Assembly: GCF_030269925.1 (NCBI RefSeq)
Contig: NC_085135.1
Span: 10,664,753 to 10,728,752 of the forward strand
Direction of reading: 5' to 3'
DNA length: 64,000 nucleotides
Source of the DNA: Bombyx mori
Lineage: Eukaryota > Arthropoda > Insecta > Lepidoptera > Bombycidae
A program made the translations under genes and the position numbers. A model generated the notes under the pieces. The model was not told the DNA's origin. It worked only from the letters and a program-made list of their open reading frames with translations, and searched no databases. Position 1 is the first letter of the stretch. Every line of letters begins with the position of its first letter. Shown one piece after another: positions 1 through 9,470 of the stretch.

Positions 1-17
1 TTAATCAAAAAGGAATA

Positions 18-2369
18 ATGAAAATGGCACTTGTTAAAGATTTATTACCCCAGGAGGGTACCTCCCGCTCTGCGGGGGGAGAATCCCTCCGTGCGGTCGA
101 GCGATCGGCCGCACGCTGCCCCACCGTTTCTGGGGGGGGCAAACAATGCCAAGATGTAGGGGGCGACAGCACGGGTCGCGTAAGGGACAGAGTCCCCACC
201 GTGCGCCTCGAGCGCTGTGAGAGCTTGATCTCGCTGTACTCGGCGCGGAGCTCCGCAAGGGGCGACGCATCTAGTGGGCGGGAGACGCCAGCTCTGTTTG
301 CTGATTGTGTTCGGCAGCGGACTCGGCGGAAGCGGAAGTCGGCTCGTCAGCCGGCGTCCTCCGCTCCGTCCGACTCCTCGGAGGGTGAGCCTGCCAGCGC
401 CAAATACATGGCGTTGGCGGAAGGGCCGGCGGCTGCTGCGGCGCCGCCCGCCACTGATTGTGACGATAGTCTTCCTCGCGGACTGGCTGCTGCCTCCTCG
501 GCGCATTCCAGGGCCGCCTGCCGTGAGACGAAAAATAGAGAGAAAATGGGAGAGGTCGAGCGCCTTGAGCGCTCCCTAACGGAGGTGGGTCCTTCTGACC
601 CCCTCCGAGCATGTAATATCGTTAAAGATATGGTGGCCACTATAGCCACAAAATCGGCTAAAGGGCTGAAGGGTGATTATGTGCGGGCCCTAAAATCCGG
701 AGCGGCCACCTTAGAAGAAAGGATAAAGGATGTCGTGGACCGCACCACAACGACGGAGACGGCGGGCTTGCGACAGGAAGTGGCCCTGCTGCATGCCCGC
801 CTTGAAGAGGTATCGATCGAGAATGGCCAACTTCGGACGGAGAATGGGCAGCTGCGAGTGGACATGGCTGAGTTGCGGACCATGGTGGCCGACCTCATGG
901 AGCGGCAACGCAGCTCGGCCCCTGCCCCTCCTCCGCCTGAAGCGGAAGAAAACCAGGAAGCTGAGGAGCAGAGACGGCAGCTCCTAATACTCGAGGCAAG
1001 GAGTTCAACCGTCGAGCGCGCAAGACCGCCCCTTGCTCACGAGGCGAAAAACGGGGCCCCTATACCGGCACCCCGCAGGATTGTGGCCGCAAAAACTTAT
1101 AGCGGCCCCAAGAAGTCAGCCACACCGGCGAAGATTCCCGCTGCGACTGCAGCTGCGAGGGCTTCGAAACCAGCCCCCGCAAAGAAACTGACGTCCGCTC
1201 CTGCCCCGTCCCAGCCTGCGAAGGCGGGGCCCGGCAGGAGCCGAAATAAGAAGAAAGGGGGGGTCAACGCCGCCAAACCGGCCCCGACCCCCCAGCCCCG
1301 CCCACTGCCCCCTGCCCCGGCCAATATGGAAGAGGCCTGGACGACGGTAGTGCGGCGCGGGCCCAAAAAGGTGGCGGCGCCTCCTGCGCCGCGCCCCAAG
1401 CCCGCCCCTGCGGCCGCCGCTCCCCGCCAAGAGGGTCGAGCGGAGCCGAGGGGCCGAACTGGACGAAGGAGGCCGCGCGCCCCGCGGTCGGCTGCAGTGG
1501 TAGTGGAGCTGCTGCCGGCCGGCAAAGAAAAGGGCATCACCTACCACGAGGTGATGACCCAGGCGCGCGGCGGCGTGAATGTGGACGCCCTCGGCGTGGA
1601 GGGGGGCATCAAGGTCCGGCAGACGGCCAACGGGGCCCGTCTCATAGAGTGCCCCGGCCAGAACACCAACGCCGCGGCCGAAAAATTGGCGGCCCGGCTG
1701 AGGGAGATTCTGCCGGACCCCGAGGTGGTGCGCATCGCGCGGCCCGTGAAGATGGGAGAAGTCAAAATCACGGGCCTCGACGAGTGCGCAACTAAGGAGG
1801 AGGTCGCCGCGGCCATCGCGTCGCAGGGCAACTGCGCCCTCGCCGACGTCAAAGTCGGAGAGCTCCGGGTGACATATTCCGGAACCCGGACGGCGTGGGC
1901 GCGTTGCCCGATTGCAACGGCGACCCTCCTGGCCACCCCTCCACAGGGGCGGCCTTCCGACAGCCCAGGAAGGCTGCGCGTGGGCTGGGTAGTGGCCCAC
2001 GTGCAGCTGCAGGATGCCAGGCCGTGGCGCTGTCTTCGGTGCTTCGGCACCGGCCACGGCCTCGCCAAGTGCCCCTCGACCGTGGACCGCAGCGGCTTGT
2101 GTTTCCGCTGCGGCCAACCGGGGCACAAGGCAGCCTCCTGCACCACAGCCGCGCCGCACTGCGTCTTGTGCGACGCGGCCAAAAGGAAGGCCGACCACCG
2201 GGCCGGGGGCCCGGCGTGTAAATCCGCCCCCTCCTCTACAAAAACGAGGAGGGGCGGAAAGAAAAAGAAGCCGGCTGCAAAAAGGGCAGCCGGTGAGTCA
2301 GCTCCCGCCGCGGCACCAGAGCAGCCGCAAGGCGGGACAGACGAGGGAGCGATGGACGTAGCCCCGTAA
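18..2369 (+). CDS. Family S ORF1 (Gag-like nucleic-acid-binding protein), intact
   Basis: A 783-residue open frame. ORF1 proteins of R1-group elements bind element RNA and form the ribonucleoprotein. Visible in order: an acidic/serine-rich N-terminal third; a heptad-like Leu/Glu-rich coiled-coil stretch at about residues 245-300; a long Ala/Pro/Lys-rich basic linker (about 330-500); a more globular part (about 500-660); then three zinc knuckles near residues 672-740, of which CLRCFGTGHGLAKC and CFRCGQPGHKAASC are canonical CCHC. A Lys/Arg-rich tail follows. The stop TAA shares its last A with the ORF2 ATG. The start at 18 is the first ATG; a second ATG lies two codons later. This is the only unbroken ORF1 of the family in the window. 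Confidence 0.88.
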   Translation: MKMALVKDLLPQEGTSRSAGGESLRAVERSAARCPTVSGGGKQCQDVGGDSTGRVRDRVPTVRLERCESLISLYSARSSARGDASSGRETPALFADCVRQRTRRKRKSARQPASSAPSDSSEGEPASAKYMALAEGPAAAAAPPATDCDDSLPRGLAAASSAHSRAACRETKNREKMGEVERLERSLTEVGPSDPLRACNIVKDMVATIATKSAKGLKGDYVRALKSGAATLEERIKDVVDRTTTTETAGLRQEVALLHARLEEVSIENGQLRTENGQLRVDMAELRTMVADLMERQRSSAPAPPPPEAEENQEAEEQRRQLLILEARSSTVERARPPLAHEAKNGAPIPAPRRIVAAKTYSGPKKSATPAKIPAATAAARASKPAPAKKLTSAPAPSQPAKAGPGRSRNKKKGGVNAAKPAPTPQPRPLPPAPANMEEAWTTVVRRGPKKVAAPPAPRPKPAPAAAAPRQEGRAEPRGRTGRRRPRAPRSAAVVVELLPAGKEKGITYHEVMTQARGGVNVDALGVEGGIKVRQTANGARLIECPGQNTNAAAEKLAARLREILPDPEVVRIARPVKMGEVKITGLDECATKEEVAAAIASQGNCALADVKVGELRVTYSGTRTAWARCPIATATLLATPPQGRPSDSPGRLRVGWVVAHVQLQDARPWRCLRCFGTGHGLAKCPSTVDRSGLCFRCGQPGHKAASCTTAAPHCVLCDAAKRKADHRAGGPACKSAPSSTKTRRGGKKKKPAAKRAAGESAPAAAPEQPQGGTDEGAMDVAP

Positions 2370-2390
2370 TGGGTTGCGTCCATCGCTTCC
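2345..2390 (+). promoter_or_regulatory. Hairpin enclosing the UAAUG stop-start junction
   Basis: The arms 2345-2358 and 2377-2390 are complementary over 14 pairs (one G-U). The TAATG (2367-2371) lies in the loop, where CCC/GGG can add a short inner stem. The same arms occur at 53823-53868 and 60739-60784. The likely role is in coupled reinitiation of ORF2 translation; this is inferred. Confidence 0.7.
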
Positions 2391-4648
2391 TACAAAGTAA
2401 TTTGAACCACTCCGCCAGGGCACAGGATCTCCTCGTCCACACCATGGCGGAGTGGTCAATCGACGTCGCTGTCGCCGCGGAGCCGTACTTCGTCCCCACC
2501 GACCAGGACTGCTGGATGGGGGACGTCGACGGCTCCGTGGCCATTGTGTTGAGACAGTCCGCGGCGTTACCCCCCTTGGAAATGGTGGCCAGGGGCCCGG
2601 GTACGTCGCGGCTAGGATCGACGGGACCGTCGTGATCGGGGCGTACTTTTCTCCGAACAGGAGCCTCGCCGAGTTCGAGCGGTTTCTGGGCGGGCTCGAG
2701 GTGCTCTTGCACCGCTTCGGGTCCCGCCCTGTCATCGTCGCGGGGGACCTCAATGCCAAGTGTACGGCTTGGGGCTCCCCCCGCACGGATTCGCGAGGCG
2801 AGGCTCTTTCGGAGTGGGCGATCGCGACCGGCCTCTGTCTCCTAAACAGAGGCACGGTCGCGACTTGCGTGCGGTGGAACGGGGAATCTCACGTGGACGT
2901 GACGTTCGCGTCCCCGTCCGCCGTGCGCCGCACCCGCGGCTGGCGCGTACTCGAGGGGGCGGAGACGCTCTCGGACCACCGATACGTCCGATTTGAGCTC
3001 TCCGCCTCCTCCTTGTCGTCGTCGTCAGCCGCGGGCGCCCGCGGTGAGGAGGACCTCCCGCAAGGTGCGCCCCGTTCGTTCCCCAGGTGGGCCTTGAAAC
3101 GAATGAACAAGGAGTTGCTGATGGAGGCGGCCGCTGTTGCTGCGTGGGCGCCAAAACCCGCGCGGCTCGCGGACGTGGATGCGGAGGTCGACTGGTTCCG
3201 GGGCACCATGGCAAACATCTGTGATGCCGCCATGCCCCGGGTCGGCCCCCGAGCACCACGTGGGGGTGCGTTCTGGTGGTCGCCCGAGATCGGAAGACTC
3301 TGCGAGGAGTGCGTGAGGGCGCGCCGCCGGAGCGCACGCCACCGCCGCCGCCGTCGTCGCGACGCTACGTTCGCGGAGACGGCGGCCCGGCTGCACGCTG
3401 ACTGTCGTCAAAAGCAGACGGCGCTGCAGCTGGCCATCGGCGAGGCCAAGAAGCAAGAGAGAGGGTTACGCTGACGACACGTTGGTCGTAGCTCCGGGGA
3501 GGGACTACCGGGAGTCTGCCCGTCTGGCGTGCGCAGGCGTGGCACACGTCGTCACCAGGATCCGACGGTTGGGGCTCGAGGTGGCGCTCGACAAAACCCA
3601 GGCCCTGCTTTTTCACGGGCCGGGACGAGCGCCGCCTCTGGGTGCCCACCTCGTGATCGGAGGCGTCCGCGTCGGGGTCGGGGTGACCGGTCTTCGGTAC
3701 CTCGGCCTCGAACTGGACGGTCGGTGGAACTTCCGCGCTCACTTTGAGAAGTTGGGCCCTCGGCTGATGGCAACGGCCGGCTCTTTGAGCCGGCTCCTTC
3801 CAAACGTCGGGGGTCCCGATCAGGTGGCGCGCCGCCTCTACATGGGGGTGGTGCGGTCGATGGCACTATACGGCGCGCCCGTATGGTGCCACGCCCTGAC
3901 CCGCCAGAACGTCACCGCGCTGCGACGTCCGCAGCGCGCGATCGCGGTCAGGGCGATCCGAGGATACCGCACCGTCTCCTTCGAGGCGGCGTGCTTGCTC
4001 GCCGGGGCGCCACCCTGGGACCTGGAGGCGGAGGCGCTCGCTGCCGATTACAGGTGGCGTAGCGACCTCCGCTCTAGGGGGGAAGGGCGCCCCGGCGAAG
4101 GAGTAGTTCGAGCGCGGAGGCTCCAATCTCGGCGGTCCGTGCTGGAGGCGTGGTCTCGCCGCTTGGCGGACCCGTCGGCCGGCATCCGTACCGTCGAGGC
4201 GGTCCGCCCGGTTCTCGCGGACTGGGTGGGCCGCGACCGCGGATGCCTCACCTTCCGGCTAACGCAGATGCTTACCGGCCATGGTTGTTTCGGCCGGTAC
4301 TTGCACAAGATAGCCGGAAGGGAACCGACGGCGCAGTGCCACCACTGCGCGGACCGCGACGAGGAAGATACAGCGGAACACACGCTGGCGCGTTGCTCTG
4401 GATTCGACGAGCAACGCGCCGCCCTCGTCGCGGTCATAGGTGAGGACCTCTCGCTGCCGCGCGTCGTGGCTACGATGCTCGGCAGCGACGCGTCCTGGAA
4501 GGCGATGCTCGACTTCTGCGAGTCCACCATCTCGCAGAAGGAGGCGGCGGAGCGAGAGAGGGAGAGCTCTTCCCTTTCCGCACCGATCCGTCGCCGTCGA
4601 GCCGGGGGCCGGAGGCGGGAATACGCCCGTACGTCCCGGCCCCTGTAG
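2369..4648 (+). pseudogene. Family S ORF2 (endonuclease/reverse transcriptase), broken copy
   Basis: It starts at the TAATG junction and encodes the AP-like endonuclease (AEPYF, GDLNAK and SDHRY motifs). Compared with copy C, one base is missing near 2597, which shifts the frame. About 975 bases are missing near 3455, removing the endonuclease/RT linker and most of the RT up to the YADD block. The C-terminal part (3482-4648) with the CHHC-type zinc motif is open but in another frame. The protein cannot be made from this copy. The rest matches the intact ORF2 at 53847-57095 nearly base for base. Confidence 0.9.
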
Positions 4649-5183
4649 GTGGCGGCCTCCCCCCGGTGAAGGTCAAGGGGCGACCTGAGGGGGTGAGGCC
4701 GCGCGGCGCGCTACCAGCACTCTAGCGCGCTGCCGTGGAGTGAATAGAGCGACCGGTCGACGGTGTATCGCGTCCCGACCCGGCAGGCTGGTTCTGGTCC
4801 AGTGGGGTATTCCGGGACACCAGCGGCACCGTCTGGGCGGCCCGACGGGCTGCCGTACCGAGACGGCCGACGTTTCAGAGCCTTCGATTCGCCTCGAAGG
4901 CTCCGTCGGCTGGGCGTCCTTGGGGTGAGCCGCGCCGTCTGGTTGTAGTGTTGACCGCGGTAGCCCCCCTACCTCATCCGGGTTCTGACCTCGGAGGGGA
5001 TCGGACGTCGGATGTAAGAGTGCAGGGGAGTCGTTTAGTGGGTGGGTCCTAAAATCCTTGGGCCCGCGGTCTGCTCACAACACCATGCAGACCGTTGAGT
5101 CTCACATACCCCGCGCGCCCCTTTTGCGCGGGGACCTCGTAGGAGGTTCGGCCCTCTACCCGAAAAAAAAAAAAAAAAAAAAA
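4649..5183 (+). other. Family S 3' UTR and poly(A), copy 1
   Basis: About 510 GC-rich bases between the ORF2 stop and the A tail, repeated in every 3' end of the family (6341, 12103, 48094 reversed, 52857, 57096). It contains three strong hairpins: one around 4707-4730, one at 4878-4903 (10 pairs, 6-base loop) and a terminal one at 5109-5133 (CCCCGCGC/GCGCGGGG). For SART-type elements the 3' UTR is known to be the part recognised by the reverse transcriptase. The short open frames that recur here (for example 4740-4928) are frame shadows of conserved RNA, not genes. Confidence 0.8.
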
Positions 5184-5197
5184 GGGCCCGGGACACC
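5184..5197 (+). repeat. Target-site duplication, left copy, of family S copy 2
   Basis: GGGCCCGGGACACC, repeated exactly at 6822-6835 after the poly(A) of copy 2. Confidence 0.85.
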
Positions 5198-6340
5198 TAC
5201 CGGGAGTCTGCCCGTCTGGCGTGCGCAGGCGTGGCACACGTCGTCACCAGGATCCGACGGTTGGGGCTCGAGGTGGCGCTCGACAAAACCCAGGCCCTGC
5301 TCTTTCACGGGCCGGGACGAGCGCCGCCTCTGGGTGCCCACCTCGTGATCGGAGGCGTCCGCGTCGGGGTCGGGGTGACCGGTCTTCGGTACCTCGGCCT
5401 TGAACTGGACGGTCGGTGGAACTTCCGCGCTCACTTTGCGAAGTTGGGCCCTCGACTGATGGCGACGGCCGGCTCTTTGAGCCGGCTGCTTCCAAACGTC
5501 GGGGGTCCCGATCAGGTGGCGCGCCGCCTCTACATGGGGGTGGTGCGGTCGATGGCACTATACGGTGCGCCCGTATGGTGCCACGCCCTGACCCGCCAGA
5601 ACGTCGCCGCGCTGCGACGTCCGCAGCGCGCGATCGCGGTCAGGGCGATCCGAGGATACCGCACCGTCTCCTTCGAGGCGGCGTGCTTGCTCGCCGGGGC
5701 GCCACCCTGGGACCTGGAGGCGGAGGCGCTCGCTGCCGATTACCGGTGGCGTAGCGACCTCCGCTCTAGGGGGGAAGGGCGCCCCAGCGAAGGTGTAGTT
5801 CGAGCGCGGAGGCTCCACTCTCGGCGGTCCGTGCTGGAGGCGTGGTCTCGCCGCTTGGCGGACCCGTCGGCCGGCCTCCGAACCGTCGAGGCGGTCCGCC
5901 CGGTTCTCGCGGACTGGGTGGGCCGCGACCGCGGATGCCTCACCTTCCGGCTAACGCAGATGCTTACCGGCCATGGTTGTTTCGGCCGGTACTTGCACAA
6001 GATAGCCGGAAGGGAACCGACGGCGCAGTGCCACCACTGCGCGGACCGCGACGAGGAAGATACAGCGGAACACACGCTGGCGCGTTGCTCTGGATTCGAC
6101 GAGCAACGCGCCGCCCTCGTCGCGGTCATTGGAGAGGACCTCTCGCTGCCGCGCGTCGTGGCTACGATGCTCGGCAGCGACGCGTCCTGGAAGGCGATGC
6201 TCGACTTCTGCGAGTCCACCATATCGCAGAAGGAGGCGGCGGAGCGAGAGAGGGAGAGCTCTTCCCTTTCCGCACCGATCCGTCGCCGTCGAGCCGGGGG
6301 CCGGAGGCGGGAATACGCCCGTACGTCCCGGCCCCTGTAG
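5198..6340 (+). pseudogene. Family S ORF2, C-terminal fragment of copy 2
   Basis: An open frame for the region after the RT active site: thumb-like part, then the C-terminal zinc motif CHHC...H...C. It ends with the same Arg-rich tail as the other copies. It has no endonuclease and no RT catalytic site, and no start of its own, so it is a remnant even though unbroken for about 370 codons. Confidence 0.9.
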
Positions 6341-6821
6341 GTGGCGGCCTCCCCCCGGTGAAGGTCAAGGGGCGACCTGAGGGGGTGAGGCCGCGCGGCG
6401 CGCTACCAGCACTCTAGCGCGCTGCCGTGGAGTGAATAGAGCGACCGGTCGACGGTGTATCGCGTCCCGACCCGGCAGGCTGGTTCTGGTCCAGCGGGGT
6501 ATTCCGGGACACCAGCGGCACCGTCTGGGCGGCCCGACGGGCTGCCGTACCGAGACGGCCGACGTTTCAGAGCCTTCGATTCGCCTCGAAGGCTCCGTCG
6601 GCTGGGCGTCCTTGGGGTGAGCCGCGCCGTCTGGTTGTAGTGTTGACCGCGGTAGAGTGCAGGGGAGTCGTTTAGTGGGTGGGTCCTAAAATCCTTGGGC
6701 CCGCGGTCTGCTCACAACACCATGCAGATCGTTGAGTCTCACATACCCCGCGCGCCCCTTTGCGCGGGGACCTCGTAGGAGGTTCGGCCCTCTACCCGAA
6801 AAAAAAAAAAAAAAAAAAAAA
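5198..6821 (+). mobile_element. Family S copy 2, 5'-truncated
   Basis: The copy starts abruptly inside ORF2 just after the RT active-site block, runs through the 3' UTR and ends in 23 A (6799-6821). The 14-bp duplication on both sides shows a regular target-primed insertion with incomplete reverse transcription. It landed exactly behind the A tail of copy 1. Its 3' UTR lacks about 75 bases near 6654 that the other copies have. One base of the short 3'-terminal hairpin loop is also missing. Confidence 0.92.
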
Positions 6822-6835
6822 GGGCCCGGGACACC
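6822..6835 (+). repeat. Target-site duplication, right copy, of family S copy 2
   Basis: GGGCCCGGGACACC, identical to 5184-5197. Confidence 0.85.
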
Positions 6836-8320
6836 AGTGCGCCAGGATACCAAAACTGCTTGTGCTGTGCGGTCTTGTCGAATCCTTTCGCGAGTGTGTT
6901 TGATCCAGAAGTGTTGTGTCGGTGTGGTGACACTCCGAGCAAACGAAATTCGGGACCCGGGAACAGGTAAGTTGTTCGACACCATATTTCTTAACGTCTG
7001 TTAATGCGGGTGGGTGTCGTTCATACCTGTGTAAGCTGCGTACTCACTTTATTCTAATGAATAAAACCGAGTTACGTTAGCGCCACCGAGTCTGGCCATC
7101 CGTGTCCGCTCCCAGTCCTCCCCTACCCTTAGGGGTTAGGCGGGGCTGCTACTAAACCCGGTTAAACTGACTCCTTGTAGCCGTGGCCCAGTTTATCGTG
7201 ACCCCCGTAAGTAAATAGTAGTTAAGTTTTTTATTCATTCTCATTTTGTATATATATTATTAAATTCATAGATTCATAGTTAATTGGTAAATTTCCCTAG
7301 TTTAAGATAAAATTAATTCAATAATTACAATAGTTCCGTAAGCCAATCAGAGGCGTTGTTCTTTTACACAGATTTTTCTTCACTCAACTACCCACATTTA
7401 GACTTGTTTTTTCATATTGATCCAAATTCTATTAAATTTAATTTACTACATAGCATCAAGGAAATTTACCAATCCCACCCAACGGTAAGTGGGCCGTTCG
7501 TTGAATGCCGTTGCTTTCCTAAATTCATCTTTTATTAACCATGTACAGACTGTTGTTTTATTATATAATTAACCAACGTTTGTACCTCCTTCGCTACACT
7601 TCTATTATATATCATTTTGATTAGTTTATTTAACTTATACATTAACTTCTTTAGTAGATAGCATTAGTTATTAAGTTAGATTGACAGATCCTGCGGGCGC
7701 GACAGTGGTACAGCTTATCTGCGACCAGGTTAGTAAACTGTGGTGTTGCTCGGCGGAGGCTTTCGTGGACCGTGTGTTCGGTAGTGGCTCTGCCTGCCAG
7801 TCGACTCCGGGGTTCATAATGCGACGAATTTGTTTCGTCAACCTTGAGATCCTGGGTCCTCTGACTGGCGGAGCTGTGCTGGCGCGTGGTCTTCGGCCGC
7901 CGGCCGTCGAATGATACATTAGTTAAGATAGTTCATAGTTGAAATTAAGTACAGTTAATTACTAATTAGTTAAATTAAATTGTTTTCATTATTCATTATT
8001 ACTATTCATCTTTTACTTTCTTTATTTTTAGTTACATAGTCCAGTATTAATTTGATTCAATTCAATTTGATCGATATCATAGTAGTAGATCTTAGTGTAT
8101 AGTTCATTTAATTAAATAGTTAACAACATTAGTTGAGCCGCTGTCGCGTTGCGCGGAGTGTGACTCCCTTAGTTCTTTAATTTCTAGTTCATTAAATTAA
8201 TTTAGTATTCACTTATTATAAAATAAATTATTCAATAATAACATTAGTTACAGCTCCACCTAGTATTTGATTCATAAACTACCAACAATTTCAGTTCATT
8301 AATTAATAAAGTATAGAGTT
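6836..8320. other. AT-rich stretch without a recognisable gene
   Basis: About 1.5 kb. The first 350 bases are of mixed composition; the rest is AT-rich with many TTAATT/AATTAG runs. Open frames here (for example 7356-7538 and 7681-7914) are short, have no recognisable motif and no family member elsewhere in the window. It may be old host or repeat DNA. Confidence 0.5.
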
Positions 8321-8498
8321 TTTGGGTATATACGACAAAGGGAAGATCTTCCACCGAGCGGGTGATATTGCTCGGTAGACCGACGGTCCGAATGTTGTTG
8401 TTCGGAACTTGTATATATGCGCTTTATCTTGAAAATGTCGTAAGCGAGATTCAGGCATCTGTCAATTATCTTGCGTTGTATGATGGCTACCCGCCACA
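8321..8498 (-). repeat. LTR (3' LTR on the minus strand) of the TRIM-like element
   Basis: Nearly identical to 9059-9236, with only small indels at its outer end. Read on the minus strand it starts TGTGG. Confidence 0.78.
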
Positions 8499-8570
8499 TC
8501 ACTCCCCTCCGAGACTGGAGGTCGTGTCATTTTTAGTTAGCGTTGTCCGTGCTGAGATTAGCTTGCAAGG

Positions 8571-8749
8571 GCCAGTGCTGCTCGAAGCCTGCGGTGAGTC
8601 GAGGCTGAGCTTGAATGCTGCGTGCGTGTCGCCAGTGCTGCTCGAAGTTTGCAGTGAGTCGAAACTGAGCTGAATGCTGCGTGATTGTCGCCAGTGCTGC
8701 TCGAAGTCTGCGGTGAGTCGAGACTGAGCTTGAATGTTGCGTGCGTGTC
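8571..8749. repeat. Three tandem 60-bp repeats inside the TRIM-like element
   Basis: Units at 8571-8630, 8631-8689 and 8690-8749 all begin GCCAGTGCTGCTCGAAG and differ at a few positions. They lie in the non-coding internal region. Function unknown. Confidence 0.85.
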
Positions 8750-9017
8750 GTGCGTAGTCCATGTGATGCAGAGCTGCCACGCCGGAGATGTGTGACCCCA
8801 AGCGTTGATGATCCGGTCGTGGGCTGCGATGAACTGTAGCGGCGTGATGAGGCAGTGAAGTTGCGTGCCGTAGGACCAGGAAGCGCGGTGAGTCGGCTGC
8901 GATGGTCCTGTTGAGGCTGCGATGCTGGCTTGCTGTGGGACGACTGTCAATGACGTGCTTTTATCTGCGAGAATGCGGGGATTGTGGTAGCCGACGTTCT
9001 TGATGCGCTGAAGATGA

Positions 9018-9057
9018 ATCAGAAGGTTGCGTGTTCACATCTCGTCGCAGGTCACCA
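9018..9057 (-). promoter_or_regulatory. tRNA-Trp-like primer-binding region
   Basis: On the plus strand this reads as the 3' part of a tRNA-Trp ending in CACCA; on the minus strand it gives a PBS beginning TGGTGACC next to the LTR. The likeness to tRNA-Trp (recalled, not searched) extends about 40 bases, well beyond an 18-base PBS. Confidence 0.65.
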
Positions 9058-9058
9058 G

Positions 9059-9236
9059 TTTGGGAATATACGACGAAAGGAAGATCTTCCACCGAGCGGG
9101 TGATATTGCTCGGTAGACCGACGGTCCGAATGTTGTTGTTCGGAACTTGTATATATGCGCTTTATCTTGAAAATGTCGTAAGCGAGATTCAGGCATCTGT
9201 CAATTATCTTGCGTTGTATGATGGCTACCCGCCACA
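9059..9236 (-). repeat. LTR (5' LTR on the minus strand) of the TRIM-like element
   Basis: Second copy of the 178-bp repeat. The PBS region lies directly beside it at 9018-9057. Confidence 0.78.
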
Positions 9237-9470
9237 AGTTCATTAACAGGTTTACAATAAATTCAATAGATAGCGGTAGCATCGACCGGCCACTTGCTTA
9301 ATTTGCTTAATTGTTGTTTAATAGTTTGATAAAAAAAAAAAAAAAAAAGTTTTAGTTACATTGTTATACTTCAAGTTGCCTTCCCTTATCGGTATTAGTT
9401 TCTTGTTACTTCTGAATCCGTACTACTTCGGAAGACCGATGAACTCGGTAAGATAGGAGTCGGTAAAAAC

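Larger units (their letters stand above)
1..5183 (+). mobile_element. Family S non-LTR retrotransposon, copy 1 (R1/SART group), 5' end outside window
   Basis: This is a LINE-type element with ORF1, ORF2, a 3' UTR and a 21-base poly(A) at 5163-5183. It belongs to the R1 group by its AP-like endonuclease at the ORF2 N terminus, its YADD reverse transcriptase and its C-terminal C-x2-C-x10-H-x4-C motif. The ORF1/ORF2 junction is TAATG, the arrangement known from Bombyx SART1. The window starts about 17 bases before the ORF1 ATG; the corresponding 5' UTR can be seen in copy C. ORF2 is broken, so the copy is not autonomous. Family name and close relationship to SART1 are inferred. Confidence 0.9.
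8321..9236 (-). mobile_element. Small non-coding LTR element (TRIM-like), Kabuki/CsRn1-type
   Basis: Two near-identical 178-bp direct repeats (8321-8498 and 9059-9236) flank about 560 bases without a coding frame. Read on the minus strand, each repeat begins TGTGGCGGG. The right-hand repeat is followed by a primer-binding site starting TGGTGACC. The left-hand one is preceded by a purine-rich tract (GGAGGGGAGTGA), the expected place of a polypurine tract. AGTT stands on both outer sides and is a possible 4-bp target duplication. This places it as an LTR element with no gag or pol, which would need an autonomous partner. The LTR/PBS style matches the Kabuki-like element at 58909. Confidence 0.75.

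Noticed and set aside
4740..4948. Recurring 61-62 residue frames in the family S 3' UTR
   Set aside because: They recur only because the UTR copies are nearly identical; they overlap RNA hairpins and have no recognisable domain.
7681..7914. 77-residue open frame
   Set aside because: No motif, AT-rich surroundings and no relative in the window; not enough to call a gene.
9331..9348. A18 run as the poly(A) tail of an upstream LINE
   Set aside because: No LINE-like sequence precedes it; it may simply be the A-rich target of Jockey I.
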